In this document: piece after piece, positions 37,801 to 47,474 of the stretch | How the letters are laid out: every line of letters begins with the position of its first letter | Position numbering within the stretch: the first letter of the stretch is position 1 | NCBI RefSeq assembly: GCF_023278565.1 | Contig: NC_064682.1 | Coordinates: 3,410,001-3,474,000, forward strand | From: Colletotrichum lupini | Lineage: Eukaryota; Ascomycota; Sordariomycetes; Glomerellales; Glomerellaceae | Direction: 5' to 3' | DNA: 64,000 nucleotides | Translations under genes and position numbers: made by a program | Notes under the pieces: generated by a model | The model's input: only the letters and a program-made list of their open reading frames with translations | The model's database searches: none | Told to the model about the DNA's origin: nothing

Positions 37801-38890
37801 CTCTTTTTTATAAGATTATAAATTTTAAAGACTTATTAAAAATACCTATTCATTATTTACACGTAATAGGGTTAGATATTTTAAAAATCTTATTTTTTAC
37901 GGCCTCTTAATACCTTATTTTATATTTTTTAAGTAGTTTTTTTTATAACTTAATTATAGTTAAGTAATTATTACTTATTAGTCATCCTTTTTATTACTTA
38001 GTTAATTTTTTGAAATTAGTAATTTTGCGCCGGGAGCTAATATAAAAAGAAGCCTTTAAGTAGCTCTCTAAAAGATTCTTTTTTTTTTCCCTTAAATCCT
38101 CGTTTTTTTAGCCTTTTTTTAGGCTAATAATAACTTTAATAAGAGGTCGTAAGACTACTTTAGGGTAGCCGCCTTTTTCTTAAGTTAATCTCCGAGATCT
38201 ATAATACTCTTAATTTAATATTATTAAAACCTCTAAATTCCCTCCTCCTTTATTAAACCGTCCTCTATATTTTTTTTTTTTTATAATACCCGGGGGGTAG
38301 TTAAAAGAATTATAAAGAGGTTATTTAAATCGTAAGTTTAAAATCGTACTCATAAAATCCTTATAATAATAAACTTTTTTATATATTATAAATCTCTTAA
38401 TTTAATAACTCTTATAAAGTTATTTTTATTACTAAATAAGAATATTTATATTTTAAAATCCCCTTTTTTAATCGCGTAGTACTCTTTTATATTATATTAT
38501 TAAACTCGTTCGCCGTACTAATTAATTAAGTAAATAGTTATTACGTAAGTATTTCCTTTTATTAATTTAACTAATTAATTTCTAATTACGGGCCGGCTAT
38601 GGAAAAGTCGTTTAATAAAAAAGCTACTCGGGGCGATAATAAAAGGCTAGTTATTTAAGTAGTTCTGTTAATTAACGTAGTTTAACGTAATAAACGTCGA
38701 CCTCTTATAAGTAATAAAGGGCTATAATTACTTAATTCCGTATAATATTTAAGAATTACCTCTTTTTTTATTTATTTCCGTAAAGTTAATTAGTATAAAT
38801 CTCTTATATCGTATAATATTAAGAAGTTATCTCTTTTACGTAATAAAATACCTTACCGATTTATAATAATAAAATTTAACTACTAATTAG

Positions 38891-39095
38891 TATTAATATC
38901 CCTATTATAAAATAATTAGTTCGAACCGTAGTTAGCGAAGAGATTAATTAAATTATATAAATATTTACGTAATAAATATAAAAAGGAGGTTTTAATTATA
39001 AGTTAAGCTAGCTACGATAATCGTAAATAGGGCCCCTAATTAGCCCCTGCGTAGTCGGCTATATGCCGCGGTCGAATTGGACTTCCAATCCGACA
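38891..39095. repeat. Right LTR of element 2 (205 bp)
   Basis: Begins TATTAATATCCC and ends GACTTCCAATCCGACA, preserving the CA terminus. It has the same length as the left LTR and is followed by the altered target duplication GTAGA. Confidence 0.88.
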
Positions 39096-39351
39096 GTAGA
39101 TAATATTAAACTCGGAAATAGGAACGCTTTAACTGTTAAGGAATTAACATAACGTTAGAAATCGTATGGGAAATAGCATGCTTTAATTTGGGCATTTGGC
39201 TTTTAATTAGTCGGCTATTATGTTTACTTTCTTTTATATAGGTATCTAAGGAGTACAGATAAGTCTCGATGATCTGGCTTATTTGAACTTCCAATTTGTG
39301 TACTGAAACTCACAGCTCGGCCGCTGCGACGACGGCTACGTTTCCATATGA

Positions 39352-39720
39352 TGTCTTCAAAATGACCTTTCAATCTCAAAAGCGACGAGACAGCGGCCGA
39401 GAAAGAGTCGATCGTTCGAGCCTGTGCCGTCGAAACGTCTTATGGATCTGTCCAAAAGCACCGCGGACATTGATGGGAGCGACCGAGGCAATCTCGACCG
39501 GATCTTTCATCGCATTGACGGGCTGTCGCCTCCGGAACGGACGGTAGGGATAGGTTTTGGTCTAGAGATTGAAGAAGGTTCGAATTTCGACCTTCTGTGG
39601 CTCATCAGGTGGACATCTGTGGTCTTTTGCGTTGTGTTAGGCGTCATATGGGCGGCTAAAAGGGTAATATCGAGAGAAGGTTCGCCATTCAACTTGCCTA
39701 ATAGCGTTCTCGATGGCTAG
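39352..39720 (+). pseudogene. C-terminal fragment of a fungal membrane protein
   Basis: A frame open from a TGA at 39349-39351 to TAG at 39718-39720. It reads a basic, disordered stretch, then LMDLSKS, IDGLSPPERTVGIGFGLEIE and one membrane segment WTSVVFCVVLGVIWAA with a short tail. A PPER-VG-GFE-type block before a single C-terminal helix is a pattern I associate with an uncharacterised fungal group, but no family name can be given. There is no suitable start codon and the expected N-terminal exons would lie in or beyond the retrotransposon, so I read it as the last exon of a broken gene. A short novel gene is less likely. Confidence 0.4.
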
Positions 39721-40387
39721 TGTGGCATTTTTGAAGTTTTCGGCGTCTAGGAGCTATTCGGGCAACGAAGAGACAGGCCAAAACGTGTAAGAGGGCTGTC
39801 TATCTCAAGGCCTGCAAATGTAAAGTCAATACATTTGGACTGGCATCTTTGAGGGTGGTAACGAGTAGTCTGCTAGTCCAGAGCTAGCTCAATCACATCC
39901 CTCTGTAGATGATTGCGAACTGGAGCAGAGCTAAAGAAAGACTGGAGCGGAATGTCATGATGCTATTTGACAGTAGACGGGATAGTTTGACGGCTATTCC
40001 TCGGAGACAAAGTCGCGGGTTATGTCAACAAAGAAAAGTATGTAAGATAGCTGGGAAGGACTGAGGCGAGGGATCGATGCGTTAGCAAGACACCTGTCAT
40101 CCTGGTAATGCCAATCCAAAGTTGTCGTATACCATGCGCGGTAGCCTCATTCAACGACTGGGTGATAGCATTTGCGTCTGCAAGTTTGGGAATCCAACCA
40201 ATCCAGCGACGCCGCGTTGGCTGCCTTCGGTGCCCGACCACACCAACGGCCCATTTCGTCACTCCGCTGCTATCGCTGAAGAAAGAGACAATTCTCCCAT
40301 CGTTTGTGATAGCGCTTGCCTATTTTCTTTCTTCCACACACACCAAAGCAGGTGGTCACAAGATACTTGTCAGATCCCAGTAACACC
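39721..40387. other. Promoter region of the arginyl-tRNA synthetase paralogue
   Basis: About 670 bp with no supported gene. Short frames on both strands overlap around 40020-40440 and are rejected. A CT-rich stretch (40318-40345) precedes the start at 40388, as is common in fungal 5' leaders. Confidence 0.4.
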
Positions 40388-42348
40388 ATGGCGACTTTGT
40401 CCATCAACGGCCTTCAATCTTCACTCGGGAGGCTGAGCCTCGAAAAGCCTCTTCCCTCCTTTCCGGTTGCCGATGTGTTAGTGCGCCCGTTAGATATCTG
40501 GCGTTCTTACTTAGCCACTATCGTGGCGGAGGTGGCAGGCTGCGAACCAGCTGTTGCGTATGAAGCGATTCAGTCTACGGCTGCCATTTCCATGGGCGAT
40601 CTAGCCATCATTCTGCCTCGTCTCAAGATCAAAGCGAACGCCGAGGCCGCAGCTGCACTGCTCGATAAGGTCATGACTCAAGTAAACTTGGAAGTACCTC
40701 CCTAGGCTGACAGAAATAAATGCAGTTTCCGAAGTCACCTCTATACACCTTTCCATTCGTCGACGGGGTTCACATCCGCATCTTTTCCTCCCCCTTCTTC
40801 CTTCCCAGACTTCTCATCCCCTTCATAGCCGACCGCAAAGAATTGTATGGAAGCGATGAAGTTTTTGGTTTGAGGGATGTGGCATCACCCGAGTCTGGTC
40901 GCAAAAAGGTCATCGTCGAGTTCTCGTCGCCCAACATTGCACAAGAGTTTGAAGGTAGGCACCTACGTAGCACAATCAACGGTGCTGCTATCGCCAACCT
41001 ACATGAGCGGATGGGATGGGAGGTTGGTCGATTGAACTTTTTGGGCGACTGGGGCAAGAACATCGCTCTTCTCGCCGTCGGCTGGAACAAGTTCGGCTCG
41101 GAGGAAGCCTTTGCCAAAGATCCCATTCGTCACTTACTCGATGTACACAACCAGATCAACGAGCTGTTCAAGCCTGAGCAAGAGGCAAGCGCAAAGGCGA
41201 AGGAGGAAGGAAAGAATACAGCCGAGATTGAGTCACAGGGCATTTACGCTGAACGTGATGCGTTCTCCAAAAAATGGGAGGAAGGGGATGCCGATGCATT
41301 AGCCCTGACTACCAGGTTCCGCGACGTTTATGTCGAAGATTACACCAAAGCCTATGCTCGTCTCGGCATCAAGTTTGATGAGTATGCCGGAGAGTCACAG
41401 GTAACGCCGGAGTCAATTGCGGAAGTTGAGACAGTCCTCAAGGAGAAGGGGATATCCGAGGAGAGCGATGGTTCGTGGCTTATCGACTTCAAGAAGCACG
41501 GCGCCAAAGGTCTCGGGACTGGTATGATCCGTAACCGTACCGGCACGACCATGTACTTCTCCCGCGACCTAGCCGCGGTACTTGATCGTGAGAAGAAGTT
41601 TGCGTTCGACAAGATGATTTATGTCGTCGCTTCGGAGCAGGACTCTCATTTCCGCTGCGTGATCAAAGCACTCGAGCTAATGGGGAGAGAAGATCTCGCC
41701 AAGAAGATTCAACACGTCAACTTTGGCAAGGTTCAGGGCCTGTCGTCCCAACTCGGCAACGCGCACTTGTTGGGGGACATGCTGAACCAATGCGCCAACG
41801 CAGTGAGAGACGCCATGGCGACGGAGGAGAATGCTGGGGCCCCTCTTGCCGCCGCGGAGCCTTTCGGCATCACATCGCTTCTTGCTCAAGACATGCACAC
41901 CAAGCGCAGCAACGGGTACGCGTTCGATAGTAAGAAGATGACTGAGTTCGAAAGCGAGACTGGCGCTCATCTCCAACTTCTTTACACCCGACTTTGTTTG
42001 ACCATCAAGGAGCTTGGCGCTGATCCGACTGTGCTCGGGGAAGTCGACTACGCGCATTTAGAAGAGGAAGAGTACACGAATCTCCTGAGACTCATGGCAC
42101 AGTACCCTGATGTCATCAACGCTGCGTACAAAACCCTCGAGCCCTCGGCTGTGTTGACGTTCTTGTATCGGCTGGCCGAACAGTTGTTGGTATGTCTCGA
42201 TGACGATGAGGGCGAGGGTGAAGACGAAGAGGAGGAGACTGCCGATGACCCGGTGCTTGACCTTGCACGAGCGGTGCTGTATGAGAATGCCAGACAAGTC
42301 TTTGAGAATGGTATGAAGGTCCTCGGTATCAGCCCTCTGTCTTCCTGA
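40388..42348 (+). CDS. Arginyl-tRNA synthetase paralogue with altered active-site motifs
   Basis: Two exons, 40388-40681 and 40726-42348, give 638 residues, about the length of cytosolic fungal ArgRS. The start is in CACCATGG. The eukaryotic ArgRS scaffold is clear: SGRKKVIVEFSSPNIAQEF, LGDWGK, ESQGIYAERDAF, FDEYAGESQV, DFKKHGAKGLGT, FDKMIYVVASEQDSHF, HVNFGKVQG, ARQVFENGMKVLGISP. However, the HIGH signature, normally HAGH after EF, reads EGRH. The block usually GMSTR reads GLSSQ, and DWGKQ(F/Y)G reads DWGKNIA. Near the C-terminus the tRNA-binding SH-LSSAY block is replaced by an acidic run (EGEGEDEEEE). The frame is fully open, so it is not simply dead. It may be a diverged paralogue without normal aminoacylation; a second, canonical gene would be expected elsewhere. 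Confidence 0.8.
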
Positions 42349-43647
42349 TATCGACGCTCTGACTTTTGTCATTGTTGTAGCTCGGGGGAAGGCAGTTTTG
42401 GTCATTGTTATATACCACGTTCAGTGGTAAGATTGTCAAGGAACATTGGAAGGCGCATAATTTGTTGAAGTGGCTTTGTCATGAGATCATGACTTGATGA
42501 CAGACATGGGAGCACAATAAGGATCCCAGGCCAGGTGGCAACTGTTTACTGTGTTGCATAGTAAACTCAAAAATAGTCAATATATTGTTCAGGCTTTTGC
42601 ATGAAGCCCAGTGAAAGTGACGCCTGATGTCTCTCACATCTAGTCATAGCAACGTACATATAATCTCTTTTCTTGAGCTTCACTTGGGCAGGACGTTCCC
42701 AACAATCAGCTGTTCTGTGCCCCAATAATATCCATGATATGAAATCCTTCACTGAGAACGCTCTTCAGCTTATGTGCTCATGACTTGGTGTATCAACGCG
42801 GCTCAGTACGCGGCCATGCCCGACGTCCTGGTTCTTCAGGCCCTCTCACTTCTGGCGGAAGACGAATACGTCGGAAACAAATAGAGAGAGGCAAGACGGG
42901 AAGGTAAGGATGCCAATGCCTGCCTGAACAGATGCATAGAGGAACCCACTGATGGAAATATCTTCAAGAGTCGAAGTCCTTCTTCTTGAGTTTTCTTCTT
43001 CACCACCACATCTCAAGTCAGCCATTCCTACCAACCACAATTTAGGTAAGCCCTCACTTTTCTTATCACTTGATCCCTCCCTCCTCTGAAGATACACCCA
43101 CTGCAAATGAATGGAATTTTTCCACATTCTAGCATTGAAAAAAAACTCTTCATTAGCCTGAGCCCAGTGGCTCCTTCCTGCTCTGAAGTGAGGCCATTGT
43201 TTTGTTTTTCACCTTCCACCACGACCGCGCCCCACCCTCTCGTCCTCCTTCGCCCTCCCTCGCGCTCACCCTCACCCTCACCCTCACCTTTCTTCTTATC
43301 TTCTTTCTTGTCTTTTCCTCACCCATCACTCTCGAGATTCGGCTCGTTCAGTCTTCAAGCTTCTCATTCTCGTCCAATCGCCTGTGTATCTCGCTCTGAT
43401 ACACCACTGACCGGCGAGATATAGCTAAGTGGCATGAACATTGTTGCCCTCATCGCTATCGTATCACGACAACGCGCGCTGTGAGAGCTTCCACAATAAG
43501 CTGAATATTGAGGTAGGTAATCTCATTATCTATTTTCATCCTCGAAGGTGGTTCTGACTTCTTTTAACGCAGATTCGTCCGCAAACAAAGAAATCCCTTA
43601 CAAACCACCAACCTCTAGTCGCTCATCACTCCATCGACTCAAACATC
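42349..43647. other. Intergenic and 5' leader region
   Basis: About 1.3 kb without a supported gene. It contains a pyrimidine-rich stretch (43200-43350), including four CTCACC repeats at 43265-43288, typical of a fungal promoter or leader upstream of the gene at 43648. Small frames on both strands here lack conservation signals. Confidence 0.5.
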
Positions 43648-45006
43648 ATGTCTTCCCGCTCGCGCGACCGCGGTACCACCGTCATCTCGGCCGAAGAGCG
43701 CGCCAGACGCATCACGGAGGCCAAGAGCAAGATTCGCGAGAACGCGACCTTCACTCCCGCCCTTCTGGGCCGCATCGAGTCTCGCATCGATTCCAACGCC
43801 TTTCGTCGTTGCATCTCGGACAACACCATCTACCAGTCCCTCTGCAACTCGCTCAAGGACAAGAACGTCCCCGAGCGCGAACGTCGCCCCGATCTCGTCG
43901 ACTTTCTCGCCCTTGAGGCCATCGTCGCCGTCAACTATGACGGTGAGTACAACAAGGTCCTGAAGGACCTCTTCATCCGCTGCAACACTGCCGCCTGGGT
44001 CGACAAGGCGGTTCTCGCGGCCAATCAGGAGTGGTACCGCGATAACCTCTCTGATGCCCGCAAGTTCATCAAGACTCTCATCAACAAGGTTGACTCCCAA
44101 CTTTTGGAGATCATCCTCGAGGACATCGATACTAGCTTCTGGCGTCAGACTCTCAACGACCATGTCCTCTACAAGAAGATTCTTGAGAAGCTCAAGAACA
44201 ACCGCGACCTCAGCCAGCGCGACGTTCTCACCGCTGTCGCCCTCAACGGCGGCAAGTACCCGACCGAGGTCTTCCGTCACCTCATCGTCCACCAGAACTC
44301 CGCCATGTGCCACTGGGGCAACAACGTCCAGGCCCAGCATGCCCTTTACGAGGATGATGAGTTCCAGGATACTCGAGCTCAGAACACCGTTGTCAGCGAC
44401 ACTATGGCCAACCTTGAGTCCTTCGCTGATGCGATGCATGATAAGGATAAGAGTAAGGAGATCCGAAAGAAGGTCCGCGAGCTGAAGGACATTATGAAAG
44501 GAGACCTCGGTCTTCTCCGTCACACCCTGGGTGGCCGCATTCAGAAGAATACTGGCGGAGGCGGAACAGTCGCCATCGGAGGCATCGGCAACGATCTTAC
44601 TCGCCTTAACAGCCTTACCGGCGGAGGCAGTACCGCTGGTGTCCTTGCTGGAGGTGCTGGAGATACTGGTGGTGTTGCTGGTGTCCATAGTACTGGCGGT
44701 ACTAGTGGTGTCGGCGGCGGTGGTGGTCACTTGGGTACCGTGGGTGACTTCCAGACTCAGCTTCGCCCTACTAATCAGCGTCATGACTCTATCACCTCTT
44801 CTGCTGGCGGTCTCTTTGTCGGCCAGGATGGAGCTACTCCCAGAGGTTACGAGACGCCCCAGAGCCAGATGCAGGGCAACGGAAGCCTTGGTGTCGAGGG
44901 TGGTGGTATGGGTGGCTTGGGCAGTGCTCGCCTTCATGTTAAGAGAGAGGCCTTCAGCCCCGGCTCCGATTCTAGGGTTCCTGACCCCTTTAGCCCTTCT
45001 TACTAG
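43648..45006 (+). CDS. Intronless protein of unknown function, helical N-terminus and Gly-rich tail
   Basis: A single exon of 452 codons with strong fungal codon bias (C- or G-ending codons), which argues for a real, expressed gene. Residues 1-290 are predicted helical and charged, with segments such as LEIILEDIDTSFWRQTL, VLYKKILEKLKNNRDLSQ and KEIRKKVRELKDIMKGD. Residues 295-375 are low complexity, rich in Gly, Thr and Ser. The C-terminus is disordered and ends PDPFSPSY. No signal peptide, membrane helix or catalytic motif is visible. The family is not recognised. The long frame on the opposite strand (43639-44937) is a shadow caused by codon bias. Confidence 0.8.
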   Translation: MSSRSRDRGTTVISAEERARRITEAKSKIRENATFTPALLGRIESRIDSNAFRRCISDNTIYQSLCNSLKDKNVPERERRPDLVDFLALEAIVAVNYDGEYNKVLKDLFIRCNTAAWVDKAVLAANQEWYRDNLSDARKFIKTLINKVDSQLLEIILEDIDTSFWRQTLNDHVLYKKILEKLKNNRDLSQRDVLTAVALNGGKYPTEVFRHLIVHQNSAMCHWGNNVQAQHALYEDDEFQDTRAQNTVVSDTMANLESFADAMHDKDKSKEIRKKVRELKDIMKGDLGLLRHTLGGRIQKNTGGGGTVAIGGIGNDLTRLNSLTGGGSTAGVLAGGAGDTGGVAGVHSTGGTSGVGGGGGHLGTVGDFQTQLRPTNQRHDSITSSAGGLFVGQDGATPRGYETPQSQMQGNGSLGVEGGGMGGLGSARLHVKREAFSPGSDSRVPDPFSPSY

Positions 45007-46059
45007 GAGGCTTCTTTCGTGTATACTTACTGCTCTGTTTGAGATCGGAAGGGACTAAGGACGGCGGCGGTGGAGGAAGGCTGACTTCTGGATTGATGCC
45101 GTTGACTACCCTCTCGGATGAGAAGAGCTGTGTATTGCCGAACTAAGGCAGAGATTAGTGCAACAAGAACTTGGCTTTCACTTCACCCTGCTCCGTGCTC
45201 ATCTGAATGTGTTTACAAGGTCAAAGCTTCAGAAACGTAAGGATGAGAAGCAGGGACGATGTGCTCTTTGTTGCTAGAGTTCCTTGTCTCTTCACCGTAG
45301 TGAGATCCTGGATTGAAACCTCGATTCATTTTTCTTACTTCACTGACTTCGGTGTTGCGCTTCCAGCCGTTTTCGATGCGCATCCTACAAAGCCTTTGGA
45401 TTTCATCACAATGGAAGGCTTTTCTTGTGAAGAAGGACTTTGATTGAACAACATGAGAGTCAAGCTGGTAATTGCATTCCCACTCGATTTGCCTTTTGCT
45501 CAGCTCGGGTCGGTCCGCTGACAAGTCTGTGATGGCAAACCTTCTCAATCGACTGGATGACCAGCCAACCCAGTCGACCTCAAACTCTATTCTTGTCAAA
45601 CGTAGGAATACAGGAGTGACGCAGCGAATGCCTGTTCCCATAGTCGTGAACAGTACAAAATGTCAAGTTACTGGGGCCCTGGTGGCCAGGCAACCAAAAG
45701 CTTCTGGCTAATCGATTGGGAGGCTATCTCCATAGGTGTATTAGGCAGCGCGAGTTCGACTTGCCACGGGGGCTGATAGATAGAGTTGACTCTCTCTCTA
45801 TCGACGTTTCGATGGCACCAATACCACATCGTTAGCGTTCAATATGGGAATCAGATAGGGAACTACTTCATCAACCACATGCGGGTCTGGGCATCGCGGG
45901 GTTCGGAATGTTGAGGAAATACACTCATAAACTGGGGAACACACGGCCTATGGTACCTGATCCCTGTAGAGTCATACGAATTATTTGTACTATGTAAATA
46001 AATACCCAGCCATCATCAATATACCAAGTCGTTAATGATTTTCCGCTCCCGGATCTCCT
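45007..46059. other. Convergent 3' region
   Basis: About 1.05 kb between the 3' ends of the convergent genes at 43648 and 46060. A minus-strand frame of 142 codons (45213-45641) shows no motif and no codon bias like its neighbours, so it is not annotated as a gene. Confidence 0.4.
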
Positions 46060-47474
46060 TCAAACAGCCTCCCCTGGCTCTCTGGGATTGCTCGTAACCA
46101 CAAACTCCGTCTTCTTCACAATAACCGGCGCGTCAAGATGATAATCGGCACTGCCGTCATCCGAGCCCTTCCCTATCCTTGAGCTCTGCACCCCAATATC
46201 CCGGTCGCTGTGGTCGATCCCGCTGCCGAGCGGCTGCATACCGCTCATCCCCGGCCGCCAGCTCTGTAGCGCGTACCTGCTTCCGACATTGCCGCTCTGT
46301 CCCGTTTTTCCGTAGCCGCTCGCGGCGCCGTACTTGTTGCTTCGGCTCCCGGATCTGCTCTTTTCGTTGAAGTATTTGACAAGGGGCGCGAGGGTCGGGA
46401 TGCAGCAGACGATGATACCGAGGTTGTTCTCGATGGCGGACCACATGATGAGGGGCGAGGAGTCGAGGTAGTTTGCGAGGGCGTGGACGGTTTGGATTCG
46501 GATGATTTGAATGACGGTGATGAAGGCGCCGAGGCCGAAGAGGCCAAGGAGAACGAACTTCTTGCGCTTTTGGATCTTGGAGGATGCGAGGACGGGAAAA
46601 GGGAGGAACATGCTAAAGAAAACAAAATATTAGCTGGCGTTTGAGTACATGGTTGACTTGGGTAACATACACAATGACATCAAATGCGATCGTTAGAGAC
46701 GCCATGCTCGTGTAGAAGGGAACTCCGGGGATGCAGGAGCCATTGGTGATCGTGGGGTCCCATTGCTTCGCGATCTATTCTTTGTTAATATCCGTTCTGT
46801 CTTGGAATAAGAGATGAATAAACTTACAGGCGTGCACAGATTTATTTGCACCAGCAGGAAGGCAAGGTGATACGCGACGCAGAGGCCAATGGTAACAAAA
46901 GTTGCCCACCTGTAGGGACCCTTCGGAATGAAGCGGAGATATGAGAGAAGCAAGCTGATCTTGAATCCGAGAATACTGCTGATGTAGCTGAACTGGATGT
47001 TAGTTCTGATTTCATCTTGACGAATCTTTCACAAGGATTTGAGCACTTACAAAGGAGCGCCGGCGTATTGCAGAAGACCAAAGTTGTAGAGATTCTGCGC
47101 TGGCATGTCCTCCAGCTTTTCGAGACCCAAGCCCCATTTCGTTTCTGTGGGTGATTGTTAGACGCAAGACGAGTGGTGAAGATTGGAGACCATCGTACGA
47201 ATAGTGCTGACGATTGCGAATCCGGCAGCCGCAAACCACGTTGCAAAGATGACCCAGTCATCTATCGCCGACAAGTTAGTGCTCTGTCCAAAGGTCAAAT
47301 CATCTAAGTTGTAAACATACCCGAGCCAGCGGCCTTGAGCATAATCACACGGACGTATAACCGCAGCATCATGATGATCAACGACAGCGCCGTAAACACC
47401 AACGCGATGGCCGTGATCTGGGGACCCGTGGACGGTGTCCCTGGCGGGGTGTTGTAGGTCCACGACTCGCTCAT
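46060..47474 (-). CDS. Fungal rhodopsin-like / Pth11-type seven-helix membrane protein
   Basis: Six exons on the minus strand: 47474-47321, 47261-47199, 47144-47051, 46987-46828, 46774-46671 and 46612-46060, giving 375 residues. They rebuild a typical member of the fungal extracellular rhodopsin-domain family: a short outer N-terminus (MSESWTYNTPPGTPSTGP), a first helix with LRLYVRVIMLKAAGSDDWVI, WGLGLE, YAGAPFYISSILGFKISLLL, SYLRF, KQWDPTITNGSC with FYTSMASLTIAFDV, then PFPVL and RRKKF-like basic residues before FGLGAFITVIQIIRI. About 100 disordered cytoplasmic residues follow. Such proteins are plasma-membrane sensors or receptors in filamentous fungi; the ligand is unknown. No CFEM cysteine cluster is visible. 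An upstream in-frame ATG at 47537 is possible but less family-like. Confidence 0.8.

Larger units (their letters stand above)
31675..39095 (-). mobile_element. LTR retrotransposon copy 2, complete but destroyed by RIP
   Basis: 7,421 bp with 205 bp LTRs, colinear with copy 1 along its whole length and differing mainly by C/T and G/A changes. CpA and TpG are nearly absent and no long frame remains. The T-run at 31886-31899 next to the left LTR reads as a polypurine tract on the minus strand, supporting minus orientation as in copy 1, thus antisense to the cassette genes. It interrupts the last exon of the cassette 4 large gene. The left end still has the unmutated TGTTGG start, which defines the LTR terminus. 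Confidence 0.85.

Noticed and set aside
17634..39095. Looking for CRISPR-like or satellite arrays in the AT-rich blocks
   Set aside because: The apparent repetition comes from the RIP-reduced alphabet (TA, TTA, TAATA). No regular spacing was found, and the two large blocks are explained as LTR element copies.
2041..39524. The 8-mer TGACGGGC appears about eight times on the plus strand
   Set aside because: Positions fall in intergenic DNA and in different codon frames with no common spacing or context. It is probably chance in GC-rich islands.
43639..44937. 432-codon open frame on the minus strand
   Set aside because: It is the antisense of the intronless gene at 43648; the strong C/G third-position bias of that gene leaves the opposite strand open. 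Its translation is Val/Ser/Leu-rich without any motif.
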